A DNA stretch of 64,000 nucleotides from Angiostrongylus vasorum (GCA_018806985.1 JADANN010000461.1:124001-188000); one strand, 5' to 3'. Positions 53,101 through 62,545 are shown, counted from the first letter of the stretch. Notes: a model not told the origin generated them from the sequence alone. Translations and numbers: made by a program.

Positions 53101-55751
53101 ATCTCGAACCACGCTAGCGCCGTTTCGATTTCGTATGAAACGTAAGTTAATTAGAAACCTCATAAAAATTCTTTGTATTCTTGCTGAGCAAGCAACAGGT
53201 GCCCACTTTATTCTTTATTTGCGGAAAAGCTGACATTTCGGCGGATTTCGCCTTCGTTAGAGTCAAGTTGACCTTTCCAGGTTCTGAAGAAGATGAAATC
53301 CGCTGAAACCTCAGCTGTTCCACAAATAGAGAATAAAGTAACACTTCGTGCTCGGGTAACAAGAATATAAAGAATTACTGCATCAGTGATTACTTCAAAC
53401 AGAATTCATCCATAGAAGAACTTTAATACTTAGAGATCGATGTGAATTCATTTACACTCTCATACATTGAGAGAATACCACCGCTTCCGGCTTTAATACA
53501 ACGTGTATAAGATCGAAGCCAATTTTGCTAGATCCAGTAAAAAATATCAAGATCTACAAATCTTTTTCTTCACATTCAAAACGTTTTGTTCTTTACTGTG
53601 ATAAAATTCCCATTTTCTGGGGTTCACCTAACGCATTTTGAGTGCTTTTTTTTCGAGCCGGGACGTGTATCGGAAGGAACAATCAATGCTTCTTTCGTCC
53701 ACTAGATCTCAACTATTTTCCCAATGTGACCGTCGGGGCAACGTTTGCAAAGCAAACATTTTTATTCTAGAGGGCGCTAAAGATCAGACGAAAGTTTAAA
53801 AGAACTAAAGTGTTCGGTGGACGAAACCTTTTCTATAGGCCAACCAGGGTGTGAACACCTCAAGTGTTTTCTTTTTTTGAAAAATCAACAGCAGTCTGTC
53901 AAAAGCCAGCAAGAGAACCTAAGCGTTAATGAAAACAGCCTTCTATTAAGTTTACTTGTAACTTTTACTTACATTTCTACCCACATATCTGAAGAATGTC
54001 TAGAACAATGCTAAATTGATGTTTGACATTTCGTCTTCTGTTGTTATTTAAGCTTTACGACAGTTTTCACCTGCACTGAAACCATCTGCGAGTCGTGGTC
54101 TTTCGCAACAAACATCGCCCCATCAGATCTCTTCTGAAAGTTCTTTGGCATTCATCAACCAATCAACACCAAAACCTCGGCCAAATCCTCGACCACAATC
54201 GTTCACCGTAACAATGCCGGTCGTCGAACAGCAGTGCGGTGTGGCTCCGAATTTCAAGCCTTGTGTCAGCGCCGAACAAGCCAGTCATGGTACGCATTAC
54301 GGTACTTCATTAAAAATGCTCGAAATCTTGACACGGATAAAACATCAATACTTGACCAAGTGCTTCAGTCCTTATTGAACGACTTCTTATGGGTTATTAT
54401 AAGTGACAGAAAGAACTAAATCGCTTTTTGTAAAGGTTTCATTACATTTACGCAACGAAGTGAACAGAAGCTTCGAATTCTACATCTTTGCTTTTTTTCA
54501 AAAGACTAGAACGTGGAAAACGTGGAGATGTTTTAACTAACATGATTGAAATGTGTTGATATAATCTTAACCGTTTTACTTACTGCTATTCTTTTTAATG
54601 GCAGGGTATATTGCGAAATATAACTTCAATGATGCTGAGATATTTGAAAAACTCCGGACGGCAGGTGTCTGCGGTGGGGAACGAACGCGCTATTGTGCTT
54701 ACCGAGGAGTAACGCATTCACCACCGCACCATGTGGATCTTTCGTTCGGGCGGGTGATTGCTGATGGCAGAGATCAATGGAACTAGCTGAGAGACAGGCG
54801 AAACAAAGGACCCGCATGGTGTGGTGGTGAAAGCGTTTCTCCCGGAAAGGACAACAGCCGTTCGTTCCCCACCGCAGACACCTGCGGTTCGGCGTTTTGC
54901 AAATATCTCAGCATCATTGAAGTTATGTGTTGATATAAATTCATGAAGTAGAAAGTCAAAGAAAGTCAGGGATTTAGTATAATTCAGCAGCTTGAAGTCC
55001 ACCCGTCTATTATTCAGTTGTATCAATATCATTAAAGACCACACAACTTCTGACTTAAATTTTCGTTTTAGGAATAAAAATTATAAAAAAATGAGTCAGA
55101 ATACCGAAGTTCACCATTTGCTGTTTTTATATAAGTTTTCGAAAAAAAACTGCAGGACTATTTTGTCTTTAAAAAGCCATCACTGGTTTTCAGCTTTGCT
55201 GGAGTGCTGCCGGCGAAAGAATTTGCCCCATGGCTGTTTGTCGCTCTGTCGCTATGATATCACACAAGCTGAGGTCAGTCTTTATTGTTATCCAACTTTT
55301 TTTCTTTCTAGACGATGAATGTATTCTCTTCAAGAATCTGCTTTCTTTGCGAACTCTTCAAACTCATTTGGAACGTCCGGGGAAAAAAAATTGGAGGTTT
55401 TTTTTTAATAGAGATCATGTTGGACTTACTGTTGACTCATCGGCTCCCACTATTACTCTCATGGTTACTATAGTCTTAAAACGGGTGGATGTCAAAGCCG
55501 ATACCATCCCATCGCTGTTGCCGAACAATGACGCTGACTAGAAAGGTGTGAGTACCTACGAATTGTCGGAGCCACTTGGGCGGCATCATTACTCCTTGGA
55601 AGTGTCACGCGCTCATCTATCTCAAAGTGATGATAGCCTCATGCGCTATACACGAGAGGACACGAATTTACTTCTCGAAGTGTTGGTGAGGCAACCGCTG
55701 CGTTACTTCGACAATACTTTCGTAGGCCTGTTGACTGAAGACGATAATTGA
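46866..55751 (+). CDS. Multi-exon gene for an unrecognised Ser/Thr/Pro-rich protein (gene-level entry)
   Basis: Well-supported exons: 46866-47152, 47365-47503, 48540-48597, 51823-51953, 52946-53031, 53090-53141, 54053-54289, 55312-55463, 55542-55751 (stop). Two more coding stretches (50257-50374 and about 50556-50653) and a possible 50945-51013 lie between. The chain from 51823 to the stop has matching phases throughout (1, 2/0, 0/1, 2/1, 2/0, 0). The product is low-complexity in its N-terminal half (Pro, Ser, Thr, acidic) with a more structured C-terminal end. Introns carry SINE-3, SINE-5, SINE-1 and a PLE inverted repeat. The start may be the exon at 37001. I do not recognise the family; nuclear or scaffold roles would be guesswork. 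Confidence 0.7.
47365..47503 (+). CDS. Exon, acidic/Ser-rich
   Basis: The acceptor is CTTCTTGTAG and the donor GTGAGAAA. Reads SIHHRIRTTPDPRIIRPP, ESLVIIGESDEEPTTTDISS and SPSSELAN, with one base out. Unspliced, the frame would continue to a stop at 47620. Confidence 0.72.
47684..48297. repeat. Two SINE-3 copies forming a ~590 bp hairpin inside one 13-bp target-site duplication
   Basis: ACTATTGCGTTTT is found at 47684-47696 and at 48285-48297. Between them is an antisense SINE-3 (47697 to about 48000) followed by a sense SINE-3 (about 48030 to 48284); the arms of ~255 bp are highly similar and can pair. The single duplication around the pair suggests the two copies arrived as one unit. It lies inside an intron of the plus-strand gene. 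Confidence 0.82.
48540..48597 (+). CDS. Small exon, Ser-rich
   Basis: The acceptor is TTTCTGAAG and the donor a good GTGAGTCAC. Reads LSDSRLHSRGDSSGWTTQ with two bases on each side. The leading AA completes Glu with the base left by the previous exon. Confidence 0.45.
48800..48857. repeat. Tandem duplication of a palindromic unit
   Basis: The unit TTTTTTCTCGCC-ATAGCTATGGCCA occurs twice in a row. Each contains the palindrome GCCATAGCTATGGC. Confidence 0.8.
49492..49870 (+). repeat. SINE-5 copy, near full length
   Basis: It starts GGTTTACCGCATCATCGTGG and ends ATGAAGACGGACCATCCAAG then TATCCAAGTAAGTAG. It is the cleanest tail match to the RTE LINE. It sits in an intron of the plus-strand gene. 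Confidence 0.8.
50257..50374 (+). CDS. Exon with two competing frames
   Basis: The donor is GTTTGTTC. One frame, from acceptor TTCACAG, reads HSNGSDRRKTFVTTTVLL and PPPPLPAPLFHQ. The other, from a later AG, reads DDNSPPSTSTSSSTTLSP and ETVTAQIVE. The second resembles the rest of the protein in composition; the first fits the downstream phase better. The right frame needs a transcript. Confidence 0.45.
50556..50653 (+). CDS. Probable exon, acidic/Ser-rich
   Basis: After a weak acceptor (GACTGAAG) the frame reads DESVSSESDSCSGSDPIDLP then IPTPITARMSR and stays open to about 50710. Donor candidates are GTAGAAG at 50645 or GTAAATCG at 50682. Neither leaves the phase needed by the next strong exon, so an exon is missing or this one is alternative. 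Confidence 0.4.
50945..51013 (+). CDS. Possible exon
   Basis: Between AAATAAGCAG and donor GTTTTTAT the frame reads TTYHYFPRYRSQPTVDHFPP then GY, one base in and two out. This would join 51823 as ...FPPGYR-PSKGW in phase. The donor is weak. Confidence 0.3.
51180..51405 (-). repeat. SINE-1 copy (diverged)
   Basis: Antisense: AATGCATTCAACTCCATATG ... CTCTACAATGATTTGCGGC ... TTGCTATACACGCGCTTC. Confidence 0.55.
51823..51953 (+). CDS. Exon
   Basis: The acceptor is AATTATTGTAG and the donor GTGAATATG. 43 codons: PSKGWNAKTLPAQKVVSW, PDAVETLPRFVVDGSASTS, VSTDNK. One base each side; the trailing g makes Gly with the next exon. Confidence 0.7.
52020..52150 (-). repeat. SINE-1 fragment
   Basis: Antisense 3' part: ATGCAATCGACTCCATTCG ... 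GGGCATACCGATCTCACTG ... TTCTGGTATCAACTTGTC. Confidence 0.5.
52393..52662 (-). repeat. SINE-1 copy, full length
   Basis: The minus strand starts GGGCGCGTGTGGCGCAGTGG, the textbook head of the family, then CACACACGAGGAATCGATC, and ends GATCAACGCCGAGAGC. It is the best copy for a consensus. It lies in the intron between exons 51823-51953 and 52946-53031. Confidence 0.85.
52946..53031 (+). CDS. Exon
   Basis: The acceptor is ACGTTTTTAG and the donor GTATGTGA. Reads SFPFIKGFSVGPSNFHGQ then FGFTDPLDIE. Two bases in, phase 0 out. Confidence 0.75.
53090..53141 (+). CDS. Small exon
   Basis: A 58-bp intron precedes it. The acceptor ATATTTCAG and donor GTAAGTTA are both near-ideal. Reads FFAQSRTTLAPFRFRMK plus one base. 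Confidence 0.75.
53228..53264 (-). ncRNA. Mini-hammerhead-like motif, copy D1
   Basis: 37 nt on the minus strand: GACT, CTAACGA, A, GGCG-AAATC-CGCC (four perfect pairs), GAAA, TGTC, AGCT. The inner hairpin is the ideal version of that in copy A. The core box has one substitution (G to A). Confidence 0.55.
53280..53316 (+). ncRNA. Mini-hammerhead-like motif, copy D2
   Basis: 37 nt: GGTT, CTGAAGA (fits CTGANGA), A, GATG-AAATC-CGCT, GAAA, CCTC, AGCT. The outer stem can pair using G-U. The inner stem is decayed. Confidence 0.5.
54053..54289 (+). CDS. Exon, Pro/Gln-rich
   Basis: 78 codons: LRQFSPALKPSASRGLSQQT, SPHQISSESSLAFINQST, PKPRPNPRPQSFTVTMPVVE, QQCGVAPNFKPCVSAEQ. The acceptor is a weak TATTTAAG and the donor GTACGCAT. 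Phases fit both neighbours (leading ct makes Pro with the previous c). Confidence 0.72.
54555..54925. repeat. SINE-3 inverted pair
   Basis: Antisense 54555-54755 (TACTGCTATTCTTTTTAATG ... TTCACCACCGCACCATGTG) is joined to sense 54755-54925 (GGTGATTGCTGATGGCAGAG ... GCAAATATCTCAGCATCATT). It lies in an intron of the plus-strand gene. Confidence 0.72.
55312..55463 (+). CDS. Exon
   Basis: An excellent acceptor (TTTTTTTCTTTCTAG) opens DECILFKNLLSLRTLQTHLE, RPGKKNWRFFFNRDHVGL, TVDSSAPTITLM. It ends at GTTACT. If unspliced the same frame hits a stop at 55539. Confidence 0.65.
55542..55751 (+). CDS. Terminal exon
   Basis: After acceptor GCTGACTAG (78-bp intron) the frame reads GVSTYELSEPLGRHHYSL, EVSRAHLSQSDDSLMRYT, LLLEVLVRQPLRYFDNTF, VGLLTEDDN and stop at 55749. 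The codon pattern is strongly coding. Confidence 0.72.
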   Translation, partial: KGVSTYELSEPLGRHHYSLEVSRAHLSQSDDSLMRYTREDTNLLLEVLVRQPLRYFDNTFVGLLTEDDN

Positions 55752-55987
55752 ATTCTCCAACACCACCCCTTCTGTTTACTACGAATAGAAAGACAGCGAC
55801 AAAGTTTAAAGCAAAGCACAAAGTAGAAAGATTTTTTCTACACTGTTCACGTAACGTTTTGTATTTGGATTAACAGATGTACGAGCAGCAGTTCGACACG
55901 GCGGCTTTGCAAATTTTTCCAAATTGTTCTTTTTCTCTTTGAAGAAAGGTGTCCCAGAAGAACTTTAGTTTGCCCACCACAGAATAG

Positions 55988-56420
55988 GCACATGTAGCGC
56001 TTTGGTTAGAGATGCCATACAGTAGACACTGAACCGGTCCTTGGTTCGATTCCGCACCCCAGCTTGCGCAACCGTTCCATTCCTCGGGAGCCGGAAAATT
56101 AGACCTGTATTGGGAGGAGGGGGAGGTTGCGGGTTGGTTAATGATGCCGACGATGAGGATGCAAAGGCGCTAGTTCGTCTTCTTCTCCACCACTCTCCTT
56201 CAATCCACGTTAGAACACCTTAGCGTGGCTGTCTCCAGAATTGCAAAGGTGAATCAACTCGACCACCATTCTACAACACTCATCATTCACAAAAAAGATG
56301 AAATCGCCAAGCAGTAGCTGCAACAAAAAGCAAAATTTTCGAAGTTTTGTGGACAGTGAATGAGAGGAAAACGAATGTAATGGAAGAAATGCCGGGATCG
56401 GCACAGTAGATGGATAAAAA
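55988..56420 (+). repeat. SINE-1-headed SINE-2 copy (chimeric)
   Basis: The head GCACATGTAGCGCTTTGG with CTTGGTTCGATTCCGC gives clear A- and B-box-like sites. The body is SINE-2 (TGAATCAACTCGACCACC, GAGGAAAACGAATGTAATGG, GGCACAGTAGATGG). Confidence 0.6.
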
Positions 56421-57004
56421 ATGGCCCTTCCCATGCCTTTAAGAAAAGGCTAGGGCGAAAAGTTAGCGTGAAGTCTGTCCTTAAAATCGTCCATAAAAAA
56501 TTAGGCAAAACCACAGCGAACCACGAGGGCCTGTAGAGCGATGAAATTACTATACAGTACGTTTTTAAAACTCAAAAAAAACCATGCTCTTCCGTATAAC
56601 GTCGTCTACAGCACTCCAGAAAATTGAAGGTTCGCTCGGCGATTGATCGCGGTCTCTGCGGACTGTTCAGCGTCGCGCCATACCTAGAATGCGCTTCACA
56701 GGGTCACGACAACACAGAATGCTGTAGACACAAGGGCATCATCGCCAAAACGTGAGAATCTTTGGATTTAATTGATATTTCGATGATCTGGCTTTTAATT
56801 TATCGAGGTACTATTTTGTATACTGCATATTTTCGATAGTTATACGTTCCAAAGTTACAGCGGACCTCAATGCGAACAGTTTTGTCGGTCATCTCATCAA
56901 CTCGGTGTCTTAGGCTTACAGCATATCGTATGCGGTAACGCTATCGGAGAAATGATGCAGTGCCATCACTCAGGAATCAGACTGTAATCGATGTGTTGAC
57001 TTAC

Positions 57005-57110
57005 TTCCTTTCTCTGCCCTTTCCACTCTCTCTCATCTCCCTCTTCCGCCCCGTTCCTCCTTCCATCTCTCTTTCCTTCTCTCTCTTTCCCTATCTCTCA
57101 GAGAACTACT
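57005..57110 (+). repeat. CT-rich low-complexity tract
   Basis: TCTCTCATCTCCCTCTTCC-type sequence over about 100 bp. Confidence 0.85.
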
Positions 57111-57499
57111 AATTGTCTCTGATCTTGTTTAGCAACTTATTTGATTCTTTCAATTTCGGTGAAATGTCGATACTCATTTTCGTAATTCAATGCGGGGTAC
57201 AAATGTACGAGCTTTCAAAGTATTTTAAGCGTCAGTAGCATTTATATGGCTCTAAATTCGATCTGGTTTAGTTGCATATACTGTATGCATTCTGAAAATG
57301 TTGTCAAAAATAATCCTTTAATGGTTCTCGAGTTTTTCGATTCCGTACTACCAAACGAAACAATGAATACCGGGCCTTTCTGCGATGTACTGTACAGGAC
57401 TGAAGAAATTTGTCAAGTAACTAATATTTTCAATGAATTGTTTCGGTATGATATTTCAAGTGTACAGCTGCTATTCCATACTTCTACGAAAGAGTCAAC

Positions 57500-57650
57500 T
57501 GGACTAGCATTCAATGACATTCACAGAGAAGACCATGAAATCTTCAAGTAGGAGCCGAGCCAAAACAGAATTCGAAGAGCTTCGTGGATGAAGGAGGCGA
57601 GGAAACGCATCGAATGAAAGGAGTGTTGGGATTCGCTCAATATGGGTCAT
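57500..57650 (+). repeat. SINE-2 3' fragment
   Basis: CAACTGGACTAGCATTCAAT, GAAGACCATGAAATCTTCAA, GAGGAAACGCATCGAATG. The ORF ending at 57551 runs into this repeat. Confidence 0.6.
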
Positions 57651-58439
57651 GTAAAAGAAAATACTAGTGTATGATAATACAGAATACTACACGAATAAGT
57701 AGACTTATGCAATACGGTATTTATGCCCTCCGAAACACCACACAACAGTGTCATGGAAAGCTTGTACCTGTTCACCATAAGTTATTTGGAGTTCTACTAA
57801 ACGTAAGCCTCTTATGCACGCTCTTGAGGAAGATATGCGTAAAACTCGAGAGGAAAATTAGCTTCATCGAACAGAAAGCACTACAGCTGGTCAATCAGTA
57901 GGTAGATAAGACTAGCCTTCCACCCTTCACGATGTAAGAGAACGTTAGGTGGAATTCGATATTATGAAAATAGATATTCTAATAAAAAGTTAAAACAAGC
58001 CACAAGAGAAGCTCCTTTAACTCTGTGACATTGTAAAACTGTGCTTTGAGAATTTGTGAATTGAAGTTCAACCGGAAGAGAAAACACCGGATACGAGTGA
58101 CAGAGAATTCAACGGAAAAAACAACACATGTAATAAAAAGGCTAGCAAAAATTGGAAAATAAGAAATCGCTCAGAATGTGAAGGCGACACGAAATACGGT
58201 AGACATCGTAGGGATGAAAAAAAGTGGTACTAGTTATGCAGGAAAACGTGGCAGCCTTTGGTGGTCATGATCATCATCTTCCCTCACTGTGCTGCCTACA
58301 GAAATGAAGTTGCAGAGCAATCTTCATGATAGAATGAAAGGACTGTCGGGATAGCGCTTATTGATGAAGGGCCACAGAAACGGCTGATAATATGGACAAA
58401 TCTTGTAAAATTTCTGATTGGCATAAAGAATAAAAGATA

Positions 58440-58705
58440 AAGCATTCGGCGTTGATCAATCCCCGACAGATGCCACATGCATTTAATTCCATTCGTAACG
58501 TCGTAAAACTAGTCAAGTGCATAATTGCCTATATAGCGACTTATGACGATGACATACCGAACTATCATGTCAGCTTTTTTTATCATCCCAGACAAGTCTA
58601 GGACCAGCAACCTCATAGGGACTAGAGAGGTGCTTTGCTTGGGGTAGTGGCAAACCATGAATCATGTGCCTATTATGGCATAGCATCTTTAACGTTACGC
58701 GCACC
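58440..58705 (-). repeat. SINE-1 copy (diverged)
   Basis: Antisense: GCATTCGGCGTTGATCAATC ... CATACCGAACTATCATGTCAG ... ACGTTACGCGCACCCC. Confidence 0.6.
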
Positions 58706-59088
58706 CCACAAATTTTCATCTAATCCATAAAAGACAGATGCATGTGAAGACGAACCGAGAACATGCCAGACCTGCCATCTCCGGTTCCCAGAGTAAATCA
58801 GGCTCTACTATTATGTTAATGGATAAAGATTACAAAGGTTCCTGTTCGAGACGAAGCTCCGCATATAAACTCCATCACCCTATCGATGGCGATTGCGAGA
58901 GAATGAGCGAATGAAAAAAAGTACTGGAATACGCACGACAAGTAAAGACGGATAATTTAAGTACCTATGTAAATTAACATATTTAGCATTTTCATGCGTA
59001 ATGAAAATAAAATATACAAGTGATCAAGGTTATGGAAACTGCCGAAGAAACCTATAGGCAGATTTTTCTTGTTCTTAAATGGTTACAG

Positions 59089-59206
59089 GCACCCTTTTGA
59101 CCAAGAAGTGTTCAAAACTGCCTATGCTGACCTGGAGACGCCATGGAATTTCAGACTGGGGGGAATCCAGGAAAAAAACCGCTCCGCCCAATCAGCAACA
59201 TGCTAG
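59089..59206 (+). CDS. Candidate exon, unknown
   Basis: After acceptor AATGGTTACAG one frame reads HPFDQEVFKTAYADLET then PWNFRLGGIQEKN, to a stop at 59204. A second frame is open to 59285. Exon-like, but unlinked to any other exon. Confidence 0.3.
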
Positions 59207-60164
59207 TCAAATAGGGAATGGTGCTGAGGGTCCTACAATTCGTAGAGACAAACCATTTCAGCAAATTAGTCAACGACATCCTTAAATTGACGGATATGAC
59301 GTGTTGATAAAAATTTATCGAATCGTACACGATGCAATTCAATTGCAATAGTAAACAATGACATATCAACATACAAATAATCATTCTGATTAACCCGTAT
59401 TCATATAACTCTTCTGCATGTAATCACTAAAATGCTCCATTTTCATTTAAGAAAAAATGCCCATTAAAAATCTGATGGTCCAATTTGGACATGATCGATA
59501 AAAATGAAATCAGAAAAAGTGATGATAACTTGGCCGATAATTAATGAGTAGATCGCAAGAAATCAATAAATCAATAATTAATCAAACTATACGTCACTCT
59601 GACTTTGGTGAGCACACGATGACAATTGAGATGATTTATAGCCAAAAATTTGACTGCGATCAGACACGGGATCAAAGTTGGGACACACAGATATTATGCA
59701 GCTCCACTTTTTCGTCTGGTGTCGTCTCGTGGACCTAAACGAGGACCTTACTGAGTCGTAGAAATGACTTAATCATTCAGAAAAATGATAGTAATGTGAG
59801 CCATATGTGGCCTATACGAGATTTTGCCATCTTGTGTCGAATTAAGTTATCTATCGGAAGGCTAGTTACCCAACTGAGAAATGGCTCAACAATACCCCAA
59901 AACCCAGCAAACTCAAACCACTGCAGTGCCAGACAAACAACATGTGGTTATCCTCATCACAAAAACGCTGGAGAATACCAAAATTAAGATGATTTTTGTG
60001 ACGTTCGAAGAATTGATGTACACTGGCTCACGACGGAGACGAACGGAGTTTTAACAGATATCCGCTCGAGCCAGCCGACTACTACTAAAATTGCAGGTGA
60101 TAAAGATGACGCTGACCAATTAATGAGAGTGCGTCACGCAATTGACTTCATTCCTAACATCTTA

Positions 60165-60560
60165 CTTATTTATTTGGATACCTGGACGGCCCAGTCCTCA
60201 CTGGTTGTGCGGGGCCTAGCGCAATCTCCATTTTTTTCGACGTTTTGTTTAGCCATTGTCCTTCCCTAGAGTCCCGAGGTCAGCTAGGCCAAAGTCTGCC
60301 CCAGATCGTCATCACCACGGGCATTCTCTGTGCTCGTCGATAAGAGGGAGGTTTGCCACCACATGACTAGTTTAGTACCAGGACAATGACAGATCCTGGT
60401 ATTGGTTTCCTCTTAGCTGGACTTCCTGACGGAAAGGTCGGACTCCTTCTCAGGATGGGAGACCTTGCCGGTGGGATAAATCTCGCCGCTGTACATCGCA
60501 GCCCGACACCCAAGAACACTTTTCAGCCACAATGAGGCGCTAAACAGTTGGAAGGTACCG
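60165..60560 (-). repeat. SINE-5 copy, full length
   Basis: The minus strand runs from GTTTAGCGCCTCATTGTGGC to the tail complementary to ATTTGGATACCTGGACGGCC. About 390 bp. Confidence 0.78.
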
Positions 60561-60569
60561 AGGTACGCT

Positions 60570-61440
60570 AGTGCAAAACAAGCACTCACAGATATAAGTA
60601 GCTCCATATCGTTGCTCAACAATCATCTTACAGATCGTCAAATTCATATTTGACTTATACAATGGTTTCAGGGTGCCCACCAATCTAAAAGCCGAGTATT
60701 TTATGCTCCACGGCAACATACGAAATTTTAGACCTTAGAGAGACGAAGAGTTTAGTTCACGCACACAGCATAATAGAATGAACCACCCTATTTGTACGGC
60801 AGAAAATGTAGACCATTTACTTGTCAATACTTCAAAATTTGATTTCAGTAGAATTAGTAGGATGTAAGAGCCAGCCAACAAAAAGCAGAAAAGAACAAAA
60901 CACTGAGAAATCCAACCCTTGCGGGTACGAAATCATTTAGCAGTAGTTGTGTAACAGAAATTCGATAAAGGATATTGAAAATAACTTTAGCATTTTTGTT
61001 CGGGAAAAACCAAATTCCTTATCAAAAGGACAATGACAGCTTCTCCATGGAATTCTGTATAACCAGACCCTTGAGTGTCTATCAACGCTGTCTTCGTTTC
61101 TCCACATCGCACTTTTGCATTCCTGTTTGTTTCCGTTTTTATATCAAATTTGTAAAAAAAATGATGTTTCTGAGAAGCCTTTCATATTTTCGAAACTGCT
61201 TCTTCAGAATGCAGAAAATCGAGGAAAATGCTAGGAAAAAAACTGAAAAAACAAAAAGCCCCCTAGCCGCTATTTGAGTGGACATTCCTCAAACCTGATC
61301 GATACACAATTTTTTCTTCGTTGAAATATTTCTCTATTATTTTACTTCACTCTTCGGGCGGATGGCATAAGTATCGAACACATCAATCGATGTTTTCATC
61401 CTTCTCTTTTGAACGAACCAAGCCGATCAAGCTTTCTGCC
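60570..61440. other. AT-rich, nothing supported
   Basis: A 100-aa plus ORF at 60975-61277 shows no domain or coding bias. Confidence 0.4.
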
Positions 61441-61445
61441 TGAAC

Positions 61446-61616
61446 ATGCTGTTTACCTGGTTCATAGTCTTGTCGAACTTCACTCTCTTTTCTCGCTCCT
61501 CTGGCACTTTGTCATCATTATTACATCGTCCACAGCACCTACAACATAAGTCGTTGCCACCATTGATGACCGACCACTACATACCGATTGATGACGACGT
61601 CGAAACTACAAACTAA
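61446..61616 (+). CDS. Small ORF, 56 aa, possible secreted peptide
   Basis: ATG at 61446 opens a signal-peptide-like MLFTWFIVLSNFTLFSRSSG, then TLSSLLHRPQHLQHKS and MTDHYIPIDDDVETTN with a stop at 61614. It overlaps a second open frame (61591-61731). An AATAAA follows at 61746. No family recognised. Confidence 0.4.
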   Translation: MLFTWFIVLSNFTLFSRSSGTLSSLLHRPQHLQHKSLPPLMTDHYIPIDDDVETTN

Positions 61617-61731
61617 CCATTTTCGTCGCCGTTTTGACTTCACGGTACTCAGTGATGACGTCTCCGACAGCGGCGGCGTAGAGTGTCCGCCATCAAACGT
61701 GACTTCACTTTCAACGTATTCGCGCTCCTAA
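61591..61731 (+). CDS. Small ORF, 46 aa, overlapping the previous one in the +1 frame
   Basis: Reads MTTSKLQTNHFRRRFDF, TVLSDDVSDSGGVECPPSN, VTSLSTYSRS, stop at 61729. It is CpG-rich with convincing codon use. No AG acceptor exists between the upstream stop and this ATG, so if translated it starts here or by frameshift from the upstream ORF. Confidence 0.4.
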   Translation: MTTSKLQTNHFRRRFDFTVLSDDVSDSGGVECPPSNVTSLSTYSRS

Positions 61732-61745
61732 AATAGAGATAATGT

Positions 61746-61751
61746 AATAAA
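61746..61751 (+). promoter_or_regulatory. Polyadenylation signal AATAAA
   Basis: 15 bp after the stop of the 46-aa ORF, which supports a plus-strand transcript ending here. Confidence 0.4.
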
Positions 61752-61974
61752 TGAAACAATATGGAACGCCACTTTTAGTAGTGAAAAATAAAAGCCGTCT
61801 GAAAAACGCTGATCTCTGAAGAGTTATAGGAATCCGGGCTTTCCGTTCGATCAGAAGAAAAATTACTAAAATCTAGAAATGCCCCGCTATGAACAGTTAT
61901 CTAATCGCAAAGAAATAAAGGATATTACACTAATCCATTCGCGATAAAGCCAATCCTGAAAACCGACTTTCATC

Positions 61975-62545
61975 AAACCTGGGTGACAATAATCAATAAT
62001 TTCCTGCACGATTGAGCTCGCATGAGGTTGGTATAAAACTTTTGTTCGGCTAACGACTCGGCGCCGCCGCCATCTTCACAGCCGTGTTGTCCACAGCCGG
62101 ACATTGTCGCCATGTGGTTGTTCGTAGTCACATCAAGTCGAATCCAGTGAACTGGGAGCACCGATCGAATGAAGGATCTCAGCCGGCGGTGCCCCCTTTA
62201 TACCGGACGGGTGTCGACCGATTCCCGCCTCCAATACGATCTACTTTAGGCGGACAATGCGTCCTATAGTAGCGATGTTTCATTTGCTGGCACATAGTAT
62301 GGCAATCAATATTTTTAAAACCGATTTTCATTAAACTTCATCAACAACAATCAGTAATTTGCCACTGCTACATGACGTATTTCCCGCCCAAAGTAGATCA
62401 TATTGGAGACGGGAATCGATGAACACTCCTCCTGTATAAAAGGGCACCGCCGAATGAGACTCTTCACTCGATCGGTGCAACCAGTCCACAGGATTCGGCT
62501 CGATAGAACGATGACCTCGTGTTGGCTCAATCATGCAGACAATTA
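61975..62545. mobile_element. PLE-derived inverted repeat (~570 bp)
   Basis: Two inverted halves (61975-62280 and 62320-62545). AACCGACTTTCATCAAACCTGG is matched by AACCGATTTTCATTAAACTT, and AGTCGAATCCAGTG on one side by CACAGGATTCGGCT on the other. The left half keeps the motif at 62048-62083; the right half lost that end. Confidence 0.65.
62048..62083 (-). ncRNA. Mini-hammerhead-like motif, copy K
   Basis: 36 nt on the minus strand: GGCT, GTGAAGA, T, GGCG-GCGG-CGCC, GAGT, CGTT, AGCC. Both stems are perfect, but the two catalytic boxes are mutated (C to G; GAAA to GAGT). It is a folded but probably inactive relic. Confidence 0.5.

Larger units (their letters stand above)
53140..53350. mobile_element. 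Compact PLE-end inverted repeat (~200 bp)
   Basis: Two inverted halves around 53270: ACTTTATTCTTTATTTGCGG mirrored by AATAGAGAATAAAGTAAC. Each half carries a hammerhead-like motif, on opposite strands and about 15 bp apart. It sits directly behind a coding exon (53090-53141) of the plus-strand gene, inside the next intron. Confidence 0.65.
56430..58430. other. Unassigned, one CpG-rich stretch
   Basis: 56560-56760 is CpG-rich and open on the minus strand in short pieces, with donor- and acceptor-like sites. It may be an old repeat. The ORF at 57246-57551 ends inside a SINE-2 fragment. Confidence 0.35.

Noticed and set aside
57246..57551. 101-aa plus ORF
   Set aside because: Its C-terminal part is translated SINE-2 and the rest has no coding bias.
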